DNA of 64,000 nucleotides from Armigeres subalbatus. Its lineage: Eukaryota; Arthropoda; Insecta; Diptera; Culicidae. Made by a program: the position numbers and the translations under genes. The notes under the pieces were generated by a model. The model searched no databases, was not told the origin of the DNA, and saw nothing but the letters and a program-made list of their open reading frames with translations. The stretch is taken from positions 236,656,371-236,720,370 of the forward strand of contig NC_085140.1 in assembly GCF_024139115.2 (NCBI RefSeq), read 5' to 3'. Positions 45,701 to 55,494 of the stretch are shown here, piece by piece (within the stretch, counting starts at the first letter, position 1; every line of letters starts with the position of its first letter).

Positions 45701-48700
45701 GCTGGGCATTTTTTATTTTTTGACCAAGATCGTCACAGCCGAGAACGTCAGCGCTCAGAGAAGATGCCGTGAACATACGTCAATTTAGTCGATATTTCAT
45801 CTTAACAACTTTAACAGAGATTTTCACAGTCAATATCGGTGAAATAATTTAAGAGTGTTGGTCACTGGTAGTCGAAAATATAATGAATAGCGTCAGGCAA
45901 AAATATTCACCAAACCAATGCAAGAATAAGGGCCTATCGAAAAAGGTTAACAGAGAGTTGCTGAGTGATAAATTGAAGAAAAAAAAATTCCATTTTATGT
46001 TAATCGAGGTGAACCAGCATTGGGCTGGTTCGTTAATAAAGACATATTATATCAGGCATTCTAATGAACTTCGCTTTGACCTAAATGAATATGCAATAAT
46101 AAGACAATTATTTTACACCAGGACATAAACACTATTTTCAAAATTTAGTAATTATTTTCTGAGTAGTGTTGATGATAGCGTAAAGATTGAAAATGTAGTT
46201 AAAAGTAGTGCACTCAGGGCACGACGCATACGTTTTTGTGATAAATATTGGTTGAGACATGAGACGTATTCCAATCTTTTCGGAAATAAATAAAAAGTTG
46301 AAAACAGACAACGTTCCAGTAGAAACGTAGAATAAAAAACGACAGAAATATTCCTCTTCAACATTGCTGAGCTTCTTGGGCCATCATCACCTTTCAAAAT
46401 GGTTAACGTAGAAAAAAGGCAATATAACTTTTCAGTGTAAAAAAACTTACTTCTAGGGGGATCGATCGTCTGAACACGTACGCGGCGGTGTTCATATCAA
46501 TTCAGTTATTTTCATTATAATTTCCGTTTTTTCCTGCGATTTTAATTCACAGCCTCATTTCTGTTGATGTATACGAGAAATGCTTAGAATAAATCGAGAC
46601 TCCAAATCGTATACCAGAGCTGAAAAACGCAATTGCATTTCAAAATGCGAAAAAGTGCAATTCAGCGATGGTGTCGCGTTACGAAATGCAGCGCGCTATA
46701 TTTATCATATTCAAAGCGAAAAATCTCAAAATGAATATTCTATCAGAAAGGAAATTTGGTGAGGATAATTTTACACCTGTTTAATCATATGTCCCCGAGG
46801 CTAATTTTCGAATGCAGACCTGATTTCTCGCTGAAAGTCGGCTCCTCATGGTGTCGCGTTACGCTGGAATGTGTCTTCTACAGAGCGCTTTGGATAGAGG
46901 CCGTGCTGTGCAGTATAGATATACGCTTTACTGGCACTGAATAAAACGTCATTCATGATTATCTCGAATACCTTGGAGCAAGAACATAAGGATGTGATGC
47001 CTCGGTAATTTTGTACATTCCTTTTGTCTTTTTTTTTGTAAACGGGAAACATGTGCGACATCTTCCATTGATCAGGAAACTTTCCCTCCTGGAGCGACAG
47101 TGTGAAAATCCTGGCTAAGTGGATAGCTCTGAACTGGCGGTTTCTTATCCCAGATGCAAGCACGAAGGCAGACCTACTTCCTTTCGTTTGGAGTTAACAA
47201 ACGACCAAACACTTTTGGGATTTCTACGGAGTGATGTTTGCGATATGCAGTACTGGAACGGTTGAACTCCTGCTTCGTAATCAGCGTGCGATTCTTGCAG
47301 TACTGTCGCAATGCTTTTGCCCTACTTCGCTTTAGCCGACGCAGACGACTGTTCGACCAGGGAGACTTAGGCTTCGGACGACACAGGGGCACGTGCTCCG
47401 CAATTATACGACGAATTTGGCGAGTGAAATAATTAACAGCATCATCGACACAGAGGTCAAGCTCGATGGGTGACCAGTCAATACATGAGATAGCATCACA
47501 AACACTATCATAATCAGCTCGGCGGTAGTCGTACATTTGGTGAACGTCAGAAGCATCGTCGAACGTAAACAGGCCCGGAAGGTTGACGACTATGTCCAGA
47601 GCAGGATGGTCAGCATCCAGGGAGATGAGGGATTTGATGGCTTCGGAAACGGTGCTAGTAAATTTAGCTGTATCGTTGGTGAGGACGAGATCCAGAAACC
47701 GATCATTTCTGTTAGGAACCCCATTGAGTTGAGTCAAGCCATTAAAAGAAAAAACCATCGGCCAATGCGGAGCTACTGGTGGAAAAACAGATTTGGGGTT
47801 CACATGCATAAACCCGTCTTCCGATGCAACCCATTCCAAGTTCGGTTGATTATAGTCTCCTAGTTGCAAGACGAAGTTATTGAAGCCAAGACTGGAACGA
47901 ATAGAGCTTAAAGAGTTCATGTGATCCCGAATGCAATTTATATCTGTCGCTACGCCAGTCTGAAGGTAGAAATAATACTCCAATGCTAACCAATCGATCT
48001 GTCGTAGAAATTCTAATCAATAACTGCTCCAATGCTATGCTTGTCAATGTAGAGTCAACGTAGCTATTCCAGCGTGTTGAAACTGCTATCAAAACTCCTC
48101 CCCCGCGAGACTTAGTGCTGTTAGCTGAATTACGATCTGTCCGTTAAACTGCAAACTTAGGATCGAATAGCTGTAAGCCGAGGATTTGTTCGTTATTGAT
48201 ATCGATATCAAAATATGTATTCTTTTTGCTCTCATTATGATGTCAGGCTTTGCTCGGGGAACCAGTGACGAATGTCAATCAATTATTGCCGATTTCACCA
48301 ATTTGAAGAGTTATGTGTAGATTGTGGTTTGCCCGCTTCTTTTTCTTACACCCACTCTCATTTCGGGTTGATAGATTTTTGTTACTGAAATTTACCCAAT
48401 TATAACCCATTACTCGTTAGTCACATGTAAGCGTGTACACTAAATCGATTCCCGCCATGATTTGACGTCTATTTGTTTTCAGATTGAGCACTCACACACA
48501 AATATTATACACGGAAAATCAAACTTTTTTGAGTGTATTGAGTGTGAGAAAAAGATGACTGTGAGAAAAAAAATCTCGCAAAACTCTTATGAAGTGCAAA
48601 AAGCGCAATACAAAAAATATCATTAACATTCTTGGCCCTGATAAGCCTAGGGAGTGCAAATTGGCACATCAGGATCAATACCAATGAGATCCTTATCATG

Positions 48701-51321
48701 GCATTCTGGTCTGGTCGCGTGTTAACGGACCTTGTCTTGGTATCATAATATTGTGAAAGCGAGGGCTGGCAGTCTGACATTCTACTCTTAGTTGAACCGG
48801 GTGACAATGACTCGAAACGGCGAGCCATTAGCCCGACTAAGCTGTCTTCCGTCCCCTAAAACCGTGGTGAGCCTTCTAGCACGCTGTCCAATCCTGCCAC
48901 CATGCTTGGCCGTCTGGGTGGAAGTAGGCTCAGATGCCCTTTCCTGATTTGCGCTGATCTGGCTCTGAACACGTAAGTGTCAACCCTTGCATGGTCTCCC
49001 TGTATGCCGTAAGGCATGCAAAGATAACCATGGGATCATTAACGGCGACTACTCCAGTAGGATTCGACGGCAGCCACAAGGGGGACCCAATTACAAGAGT
49101 GAAGCTAAAAATAATTCTTTTGTCGATGCGTTAGGCATGGAGGTGGTAAACCCCTTTTCCAAAGGTGGTTTGGTGAGGTCTCCTCCCAGAGAGGCGGAGA
49201 GCGGAGTGACGGAGGCTGCAACTAGCAGCACTGGAGTCTCCCCAGCAGTGACGGGGTCGGCGGTCCACTACCCGGGATGCGGGTTGTCGCCGAGCAGCTT
49301 GATGATATCATCGAGCTCGCGAACGCAAGGCAGAACATCAGTAAGGAACTGAAACAGAACCTTCGGATATTCCGCCAGGCTTTTCGAGTCGCAAGACAAG
49401 AACAGCATGGGTTTATAAGGCGGGTGGTGGGAAGAGAGAAGGCCGACAAAGGTGTCCAAACCCATCCCTTCTCCTTCCTTGGAGGAGCGAACATGGCCCA
49501 AGAGTCGATTGATTTCGCCCTGACAGCCAATGAAGAAAATACTGCGCCTAACCCGAAACGTCTCTGGCAGCAATCCGGCGCTCAGAGCAAAGCCAAACGA
49601 CGTGTGACCATAAAGGCCAAACGTCGTCAAACGTCGTCTTAGATAGGGGCCCTCCTTAGCCGTGCGGTAAGATGAGCGGCTACAAAGCAAGACCATGCTG
49701 AGGGTGGCTGGGTTCGATTCCCGGTGCCGGTCTAGACAATTTTCGGATTGGAAATTGCCTCGACTTCCCTGGGCATAAAAGTATCATCGTGTTAGCCTCA
49801 TGATATACAAATGCAAAAATGGTACCTTGGCTTAGAAACCTCGCAGTTAATAACTGTGGAAGTGCTTAATGATGAACACTGCGGGGCGGCAATGTCCCAG
49901 TGTGGGGATGTAATGCCAAAAAAGAAGAAAAAGTCGTCTGGACGGAGCAGAGCGGGGTGCAGAGGAGCCCGAAGGGCGTCGACCAGAGAAGGTGAAGTCC
50001 TTGTCGACCACCCAAGTCGGCTCGCATGACATGTCAGAAGTGAGAACCTAAGTAAGTCCCACACGGTATGTCAGAGCGTGTGTCAGGAGGTGTGGCAGGG
50101 TGTGCTAGAGTCTCAAATTGGTGTGCCAAAGCGTGAATCAGGTGGCATGCTGAGCATCCATGTTAGTCTCACGTGGTGCGTAAGGTTGGACTCGTTTTCT
50201 TGGAGGCGGAGTCAAACTGGTGTGTACGTTGCATTAGATGTTATTATTATTAAAATCTTTATTAAAGAGGTTTTAGCCCAAGGCTAGTTCACCTCCGAGG
50301 TGCATTAGATGTCTTTCGCCATGCTGATTTCCCAAAGTTAACTCGTAGTGTGCCGCTGTAAGCACACTACACTCAAAGTAGGTGATTCAATAGGGACGGT
50401 CACGGTACTAAAAATAAGTAATGAATCTCATAAAAATTAATACATTTTTTATTGCAATTGCAACATTGTAACAAGAGTATCTCAGGATGTGTAAAAAATC
50501 AGGAGCCACATTGCGCATCTCCATTCGACAGCTTTTTCGTATAATAGTTTGCATGGTTTGCTCGTTGCGAGTCGAGGTGCGCAATGCCACCCCCTCGATG
50601 GAGAAATGTAAACTGAACGTCTAAGCCGAAAAAAATTATAAACTTTTTCAAAAAGTTGAAAAGTCTAACTGATCTTTTTTCCAGACAGAAAATTTCCGCG
50701 AGCGCACGAAATCATATTCGGAGATTTTCCCACGGTAAGTGATGCACCGGCTTCAATATTAGCCTCACACAATAGGTTTTTGTAATTCTGTATATTCTTT
50801 CGATCAGGTTCGACGACTTAGAGAATGGAATCTACCCCACACTGCTGGAAATAGCGGACGATTACTCATCTGGTTTTAATTTCCAACGATACTTTATGCA
50901 ATCGCTGCAAGACGACTGCGAGTTTCTCCAGCATATTTTCGCCTCACCCTTCACCGTTGATCACTGTTTGCTAATGGATAAAGACTCCATGCGGGAAGCC
51001 AATCACTCCTATGACGACCCCTTATTGTGCGATTTTGAAGATGTTTATGACTTTTATGAGGAACCATATCTAGAATACGTTCATGACGCGGGTGAGGAAT
51101 TTGGAAATGATCTTACGCAAGCTGCGCCGGAGGTAGATCAGATTGTTGAAGTGAAGCCTACGAAGCCTAAAAAGCAGGTTAGATTTAAAGATCCTGAAAA
51201 ACAGATAATTCCTTATGATGCAACCAGCCCGATTGTTGAGAATGGACCTAATCAAAATAATGCTAATACCGTTTTAGATGAGAGTGTTCCTCAGTTGAGA
51301 GAACCTTCAAGAATGGTCTAG
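27778..51321 (+). CDS. Tejas/TDRD5-like LOTUS-Tudor protein (piRNA pathway), 6 exons
   Basis: Exons are 27778-27969, 28036-28178, 29019-29940, 30160-30282, 50685-50734 and 50808-51321, total 1944 nt, 647 aa. All introns are GT/AG and phases are consistent; the donor after exon 3 (GAG|GTTGGT) is weak. Residues about 3-75 form an OST-HTH/LOTUS domain, which in germline Tudor proteins binds Vasa-type helicases. A low-complexity linker follows, then an extended Tudor domain at about 265-430 (core VFYIDYGTVSEQEL near 345-360), which recognises methylated arginines. The tail is acidic. One LOTUS plus one Tudor fits Tejas/TDRD5 better than Tapas/TDRD7. The expected role is in perinuclear nuage during piRNA production, inferred from family. 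The ATG lies in CACAATGG context. The fourth intron is 20.4 kb of nested transposons, yet every junction reads through. Confidence 0.88.
28179..29018. other. Tejas-like intron 2, repeat relics
   Basis: No gene. 28330-28400 and 28740-28830 contain related ATAGTGTTATATACCAATCG phrases in the same family as 5950-6000. Confidence 0.4.
30697..30956. mobile_element. Inverted-repeat MITE (GGGGCAATATG family)
   Basis: The left end carries AGGGGCAGTAGGGGCAATAT and a second GGGGCAATATGAGCCAC; the right end mirrors it with GTGGCCCATATTGCCCCGAT and CACCCCTA. About 260 bp, non-coding. Confidence 0.55.
31197..31377. mobile_element. 181-bp palindromic MITE, copy A
   Basis: Begins GGCCCGTTTACATAT and ends in the reverse complement. 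Arms of about 75 bp contain CTAGTTCTAGCGGACAATGC. A 181-bp sister copy lies 51 bp downstream in the same orientation. Confidence 0.85.
31429..31609. mobile_element. 181-bp palindromic MITE, copy B
   Basis: Same length and termini as copy A, with roughly 95 percent identity by eye. The intervening 51 bp is unrelated, so the two are either independent insertions into one site class or a local duplication. Confidence 0.85.
34189..34326. mobile_element. Small TIR element (AGTGGCGTAGCCA ends)
   Basis: GTCAGTGGCGTAGCCA at the left and TGGCTACGCCACTAGT at the right form a 13-bp perfect inverted repeat around about 110 bp of non-coding sequence. A related AGTGGCG end occurs at 53299. Confidence 0.6.
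34690..34826 (+). repeat. Decayed Feilai-like SINE fragment
   Basis: GCATAAAAGTATTATCGTGTTAGCCTCATC and the following ATACGAATGCAAAAATAG match the body of the Feilai copies, ending in AGAAGAAAAAG. The tRNA-like head is nearly unrecognisable, so this is an old copy. Confidence 0.6.
35328..39490 (-). pseudogene. Copia gag-pol polyprotein, three lesions
   Basis: Gag has a zinc knuckle CFGCNEFGHYKNKC; protease has VVDSGATDHMV. The integrase zinc site (HERLGH...CDGC) and all three core residues are present (HSDVCG, RCDNGGEY, NGVSERLN). RT keeps YVDDILL and RNase H GYADADFA with TEAE. Lesions: an in-frame TAG at 38077-38079 between gag-protease and integrase core; a 198-bp MITE plus duplication at 36738-36943; and a one-base shift at an A-run (36043-36050 region) between RT and RNase H. 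Removing the MITE and one duplication restores the frame (206 bp). Codons upstream of the first Met at 39381 remain open and Gag-like to about 39490. The extreme C-terminus next to the polypurine tract looks shortened. Confidence 0.9.
36738..36935. mobile_element. 198-bp MITE with 8-bp target duplication, copy 2
   Basis: Same 36-bp terminal inverted repeats and same length as 26616-26813, reverse orientation. The duplication CATTCTTC flanks it (36730-36737, 36936-36943). It sits between the integrase and RT coding parts of the copia element and is therefore younger than it. Confidence 0.92.
39913..39926 (-). other. Copia primer-binding site for initiator tRNA-Met fragment
   Basis: Immediately inside the 5' LTR the minus strand reads GGTTATGGGCCCAG. 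The plus strand (CTGGGCCCATAACC) is the anticodon stem-loop sequence of tRNA-iMet. Drosophila copia is known to prime with an internally cut tRNA-iMet half, and this element appears to use the same mechanism. Confidence 0.75.
39928..40287 (-). repeat. 5' LTR of the copia element (360 bp, intact)
   Basis: TG...CA termini, followed outward by the ATAAT target duplication and inward by the primer site. It shows a few substitutions relative to the matching parts of the 3' LTR (for example position 40074 G versus C), so the element is not very recent. Confidence 0.88.
41594..41664 (-). repeat. tRNA-Ala(UGC)-like module, left arm
   Basis: Same fold as the right-arm module: acceptor TCCTTCG/CGAAGGG, D-stem GCTT/AAGC, anticodon loop CATGCGA (UGC), T-stem GTGGG/CCCAC with loop ATCAAAC. 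The box-B region is degenerate and the anticodon-loop U33 is A, so a working tRNA is unlikely. Confidence 0.6.
41867..41937 (+). repeat. tRNA-Ala(UGC)-like module, right arm
   Basis: A 71-nt sequence folds as 7-bp acceptor, 4-bp D-stem, 5-bp anticodon stem (one T-T mismatch) with UGC at 34-36, 4-nt variable loop and a perfect 5-bp T-stem. Box A (TAGCTTAGTAGG) is canonical. The T-loop ATCAAAG departs from TTCRANY. Confidence 0.6.
43624..43737. repeat. Imperfect palindrome, probable small MITE
   Basis: GGGATAAGCCTTCTCCAACT and CGGGCCGATAACGG on the left are mirrored by CATCGGCCCGACCTCGGAG and CCGAAAAGCCTTATCCC on the right. About 110 bp, non-coding. Confidence 0.55.
44124..44548. mobile_element. 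MITE with about 35-bp inverted repeats
   Basis: CAGAGTCAATTATACATAGAG followed by TTGCGCAAAGAG on the left corresponds to CTCTTTGCGCAACTCTATAT and AATAGACTCTGG on the right, with one or two mismatches. About 425 bp, with an unassigned 65-codon frame inside. Confidence 0.6.
44877..46863 (+). repeat. Four direct copies of a 16-bp motif
   Basis: ATGGTGTCGCGTTACG is exact at 44877-44892, 45044-45059, 46668-46683 and 46848-46863, that is, two pairs spaced 167 and 180 bp. The surrounding sequence is not otherwise repeated. See findings. Confidence 0.8.
48840..49640 (+). pseudogene. LINE 5' region / ORF1 fragment (LOA-like)
   Basis: GC-rich sequence with frames reading ...NPFSKGGLVRSPPRE and ELDDIIELANARQNISKELK, which I associate with ORF1 of mosquito LOA-clade LINEs. 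There are frame changes between the two parts, and it is cut off by the Feilai SINE at 49646. No RT follows, so it is a 5' remnant. The clade is tentative. 48350-48840 upstream is non-coding and may be its 5' leader. Confidence 0.45.
49646..49932 (+). mobile_element. Feilai-type tRNA-derived SINE, second copy
   Basis: Begins GGGGCCCTCCTTAGCCGTGC, box B GGTTCGATTCC, ends AAGAAGAAAAAG. About 95 percent identical by eye to 14277-14567 reversed. GTCGTCT lies near each end (49633-49639, 49933-49939), a possible 7-bp target duplication. Confidence 0.85.
50303..50400 (+). repeat. Dispersed repeat, partner of 3352-3440
   Basis: TGTCTTTCGCCATGCTGATTT, AAAGTTAACTC and AGTGTGCCGCTGTAAGCAC align with the copy in the GTSF1-like intron. 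Confidence 0.6.
50499..50594. repeat. 96-bp imperfect hairpin repeat, copy 1
   Basis: GGAGCCACATTGCGCATCTC at one end and GAGGTGCGCAATGCCACC at the other form an inverted repeat. A second copy is at 59695-59790. It lies 90 bp upstream of Tejas-like exon 5. Confidence 0.65.
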
Positions 51322-52302
51322 AATACGTTTTAAAAGTGACTAGAAAAAATCGGTTTGTTTGTTTTAAGCTAGGTTTTATTCTGTAATCTAATATAATTCT
51401 AGTTTTTTTTTTGTTTAGTTGTTATGAACCTAGTATACATGACCATATTCTTATATAAAACCTGTGTTACAAAGAATGATGCAATATAATTTTACTTTCA
51501 CAACTCGCATAAGTACCAACCGTTCATCGATATATTCCGTTGTGGTAGGTGATACGGTAATATTCTGATTTAATCTTTCCCGGATGAATTTTGCGGTAAA
51601 GTAAAAAAATTGACAAAATCGTAACTAGTTTACCCGGCATACGTTGTCCTGCATAATAGGCGTAAATGCGTGTTGTGAACTGCCTACACTGCTAAAAAAG
51701 TTTACACACAAAAAACTTTGAAGTATGCTCTTTTGACTACAAAGTATTCAATTATTACTTCAAAGTACGCTCTTTCGTGGGAGAATGGGACTACACACAA
51801 AAAGGAATATATATTATGCACAATTATTACAATTAAAACTCATCCTTTTCATGCATCAAATTTTACTCCTTTTGTGGGTAGTCCCATCCTCCCGCAAAAG
51901 AGCGTATTTCTGCCCAAAAGAGCATACTTTCGACTGTGCGTATATGCGAAATTCTTATACGAATCATTGTTTTAGTTTTTTTTTACGATTTACTCTACTT
52001 TGCTTATGATTTTCACATTGGGAAATATCATATAAAACCGTCGGAAACTATAACAAATGTAACTGCTGAAGGAATGAAGAAAATCCGTCCAGCCGTTATC
52101 GAGTTATGCGGATACGAACACAGACCATTTCATTTTTATTATATAGAAAAAGAAGAAGATAGAAAGAAGATATAGAAGAAGAAAGATAGATTTCTGAATT
52201 TCAAAAATATGAAGCGTTTTTTCTCAAGGCAAAGTTTTATAAGAGCTTTGACAGACACTTATAACCTACCTGGATACCTGGTTGGCTACAGCGTCGATAC
52301 AC
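51322..52302. other. Intergenic, includes an inverted-repeat element
   Basis: Presumably begins with the 3' UTR of the Tejas-like gene. 51715-51946 has TIR-like arms: GAAGTATGCTCTTTTGACTA and GAGAATGGGACTACACACAA on the left, mirrored on the right by TTGTGGGTAGTCCCATCCTC and AAGAGCATACTTTC. No gene otherwise. Confidence 0.5.
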
Positions 52303-52880
52303 CTATGCCTGGCGTATTGTAGAGCTCCATAATCGTCGGTCTTGGGCGATGTTCCTCCAGTTTCCCCGAACGTTCAGAGTCCCCATGTCCGATTCCACCG
52401 CGTGCAGCCAGCGTGCTCGTGGCCTTCCACGAAGTCGACGGCGCCTAGCTGGTTCTCTGTTGAATATTGTTTTCGCTGTTCTTTCTTCCGCCTTTCGCAC
52501 TAAGTGACCAGTCAACTGAAGTCTGCCGTATTTTATACGATTCACAATATTTTCTTCTTTGTATACTTGATACAGCTCATGATTCATGCGTCTGCGCCAC
52601 ACACCATTTTCTAGTTTACCTCCTAGTATTGTACTTAGCACTTTTCGCTCGAAAACCCCGAAAGCTCTCCGGTCCGCCTCTGTTAATGTCCATGCTTCAT
52701 GTCCATAAAAGGCCACTGGTAGAATCAGAGTTTTGTATAGAGCAAATTTCGTTTCCGTCTGCATGTTGCGGGACCTAAGCTAATTACGTAATCCGCTAAA
52801 TGCCCTATTCACAGCAGCAATACGTCTTTTCACGTCACGGGAAACGTCATTGTCACATGTCACAAGCGTTACAAGATAAA
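52303..52880 (-). pseudogene. LINE reverse transcriptase C-terminal fragment
   Basis: The minus strand encodes VSRDVKRRIAAVNRAF, a stop, then LYKTLILPVAFYGHEAWTLT, FERKVLSTILGG, WRRRMNHELYQVY and RGRPRARWL, the thumb and C-terminal region of a non-LTR RT (RTE/Jockey-like). There is an in-frame stop near 52783. The endonuclease and RT core are absent. The same region survives as a smaller piece at 15780-15900. Confidence 0.75.
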
Positions 52881-53347
52881 GTGAGTGAGTTTAATACCGA
52901 GTTACTTGAAATTAACATGCATAACTATATTGTATTTTGAATTGTAGTGCATTCCTAAGATTGCCCGATAGAAATTACACCAACGTTGCCATAAATTAAG
53001 TTGAAGACCAATTTGTAAGTTTCCCCTTCAATACTTTGTTCAAATCTAACAATCAATAAATTTCAGTCGAGTTGCTCGTGAGACAACTACGGAGAGTTTT
53101 CACAATGTAATTTATCATTATTATGGATTATTTCAAATAATAACCCTGTGTTCTACCTGAAAGGAACCTTCTCACTGTGGAATCCGTTATAAGGTTCTGC
53201 TCACTTCATTTTGTTTTCACTGTAAAATGGAATCAGTAATAAGGCCCTATTATAAGTATACTTACCGTTGAATCTGAACTAAATATGTATTCAATCAGTG
53301 GCGCCGGGAGTGGGTAGGACAAGTAGGACGTGTCCTACACACAAATT

Positions 53348-53471
53348 TTCCTAAATGGGACAGTCAAGACATTGCGTTGCTGGATGAGGTTGAGCTCGAT
53401 GAGGCTCCTCTTGAGGGCTGCTGGGATACAGTTAACGCAGCCATTGACGACGCAGCAGAGAACATCGTCGG
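53348..53471 (+). pseudogene. LINE ORF2 fragment, upstream part
   Basis: An open piece (FPKWDSQDIALLDEVELDE...AAENIVG) belongs to the linker between endonuclease and RT of a LINE. It resumes at 59247 after the foldback element. The endonuclease itself is not present upstream. Confidence 0.55.
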
Positions 53472-55494
53472 ATATGAACCGGTGCCAGCGAAAGTGGTAC
53501 ATTTTACATTGAGTAAATTTTACAGGAGATGCATTTTTCCAAAAACCTCCAAAATAAAATTCGAATTTACAATTTTCTGCAATTCAACTGTACCAACGTG
53601 TTATGACTGATGTGCCTAAAGGTAGTAATGAGAAATAATGCGAAGTTTCTTGACAAATTTCAAGTTTGTTGGAACAAAATGCACATGTACCACTATTGAT
53701 GGGAATAAAATGCAACAGAAACCGAAAATCGTTGCCAGTAAAAGTGGTACATGTACATTTATAAAATTGTTGTAAACAACAGTGAACCATCTTGAAATTC
53801 AAAATAGAGTTAAAATTTGTTGCGGGAACATCTTTCTTGTCAGTTTTTTTATTTAACCCTTGTGTGGCCGGCTGGGTACCCGGGTACCTTTTTGGAATTC
53901 AATTCGTGATATCTAAATGAATTTTCATAGTAGGAGGTTGAAACTCTGTCATATCCACAATAATGACGGCCAAAATCGATTGTACGGGTTAACTGAAATT
54001 TTGATTAAGGAGGGGTGGAGGGAGGGGTTCCGACATTTTTTTACCCTTTAAATGGCCGGCAGGGTACCCGGGTACCCACGAAACTAAAATGCTTATATCT
54101 TTAGCAATTTTCAACCGTTTTGATCTCATTCGATTCACAATTTTGTCCTTTATCATGCTGTTTTAGGATTGGGCCGGTCCGGTACCTCGGATAACCGGGA
54201 AATCCGGATTTCTTGGGACATGTCCTGCATGGATTATAGTGATCGTGGATTTCGATATGTAATCATAGGTGGATTTCGATGGACCCAAATAAAAATCTTG
54301 ATATTTCATCAGCAGGTAGATTTTTATTTATTTGGGTCCATCAGACGTGCAGATCTTCAATTGGCCATTCCAGAACAGGTTCCTCGAGGGGTCATAGGTG
54401 ACCATGGACAATTTTCAAGGAAACATCAACAATATGGGTATCAAACTTCTTGAAATTATTTCCAGCGTGAGTTCTTGACAAGTTGACTCCGGAGTGGCCA
54501 TTTTGGAAGGTTGGCCAAAAACATTTCTCATTGGATCCCCAACAATATGGATGTCAAAATTCTTGAAACTTCCACAACAGACTGTTGTTCATTATCTTAG
54601 TTCCAACAGATGTGTGAAAATTTGAGTGGCCATTTCGTAACAGGTTCCCAGTGGGGCCAAGAATGGTCATACACATTTTTCAATGGAACCTCAACAATAT
54701 GGGCATCAAACTTCTTGAAATTGCCTCAGCAGTTTGTTTCTGATTGTTTTAGGGCCACCAGACGTGCTGACTTTATAGTTTCCATTCCAGGACAGGTTCC
54801 CCGTAGGGTGTTAAGTGGCCATAAATACTTTTCAATAGAAATAAAAAAAATAGAAAGCTGCAGTTTTTTTTGTAGACCGTGTGTTGAGAGCAAAATCATT
54901 ACAAGGACCACCCTTTGACACCAGAAGGAAACTAAGTAGACCACCGAATGCTCCAAAACATCCGGAGCAGTTGCCGATTCTGAAAGTTTATCCTACAAAA
55001 CTGAGACTTTTTAGAATTTTAGTGTATTGTGAGAGTAAAATCATTGCATGAGCAACGCATTGACCACCATTGGGCACTGAAGGTCCGGAACACCCGTAGT
55101 AAAGAAAAATTCTTGAAAATCGTCCTAGAATACAGTGGTTTGTTATGAATGTTAGAGCAAAACTCCGCTAAATGGTCCTCCGGGAACTCCGGAACATTCT
55201 GAGAAAAGGGCCAATTTTTAAATTCATCCTCGTAAACCGTACTGTTTCACGAAACGATTTATGCATCAAAATGAGACCAATATAATTTCAAGAACCGAAC
55301 GTTGAACCCCAGTAGGCCACTAAGTGGTCATATTTTTGCAAAACAAGTACACTGGAGTCCATTTCGGTGATTATCGATCGAATTGGCCACCTTCCGGGTA
55401 CTTCCAGGTAGACCTGTGCGCTGATTGAAATTTTACCGCCGGTGGCATGATAGACAATTTTCAGCCAGCGGCGGCGGCGTGGAGTCGTCACGTC

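Larger units (their letters stand above)
43211..46874. mobile_element. 3.66-kb insertion in the LINE, no coding capacity recognised
   Basis: The octamer CTTCTACA flanks it (43203-43210, 46875-46882) exactly where the LINE frame breaks, so it is probably a target duplication. I see no terminal repeats at the edges. Inside are two smaller inverted-repeat elements and four exact copies of ATGGTGTCGCGTTACG. The open frames at 44285, 45883 and 46580 are short and unassigned. Confidence 0.5.
42547..48350 (-). pseudogene. Jockey/CR1-like LINE, split by a 3.7-kb insertion and internally deleted
   Basis: The endonuclease region is at about 48350-47174 (QLGDYNQPNLEW, LDLVLTNDTAKF, DADHPALDI), in two frames with a stop near 48140. 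The RT N-terminal part is at 47163-46883 (PDQWKMSHMFPVYKKKDKRN, NYRGITSLCSCSKVFEII). After the insertion, the RT C-terminal part is at 43202-42547 (TNLIEFVS, QVDAVY, KAAFDRV). That last part jumps from the first catalytic Asp box straight to EELQSRVDRMANWC, so the palm with the ADD box is deleted. It ends with the usual C-terminal VWSPYYSVWISRLETVQRRF. It is a dead, truncated copy. The 3' end lies below 42547. Confidence 0.8.
30283..50684 (+). other. 20.4-kb transposon-filled intron of the Tejas-like gene
   Basis: The donor AGC|GTAAGT at 30283 and acceptor TTTTTTCCAG at 50675-50684 are strong, and phase 0 is kept across the join. The intron holds, in order, a TIR element, two palindromic MITEs, a copia element with a nested MITE, inverted tRNA-like modules, a LINE with a 3.7-kb insertion, a LINE 5' fragment and a Feilai SINE. 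The stretches 40288-41531 and 42081-42546 show nothing I recognise beyond short AT-rich repeats. Confidence 0.8.
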
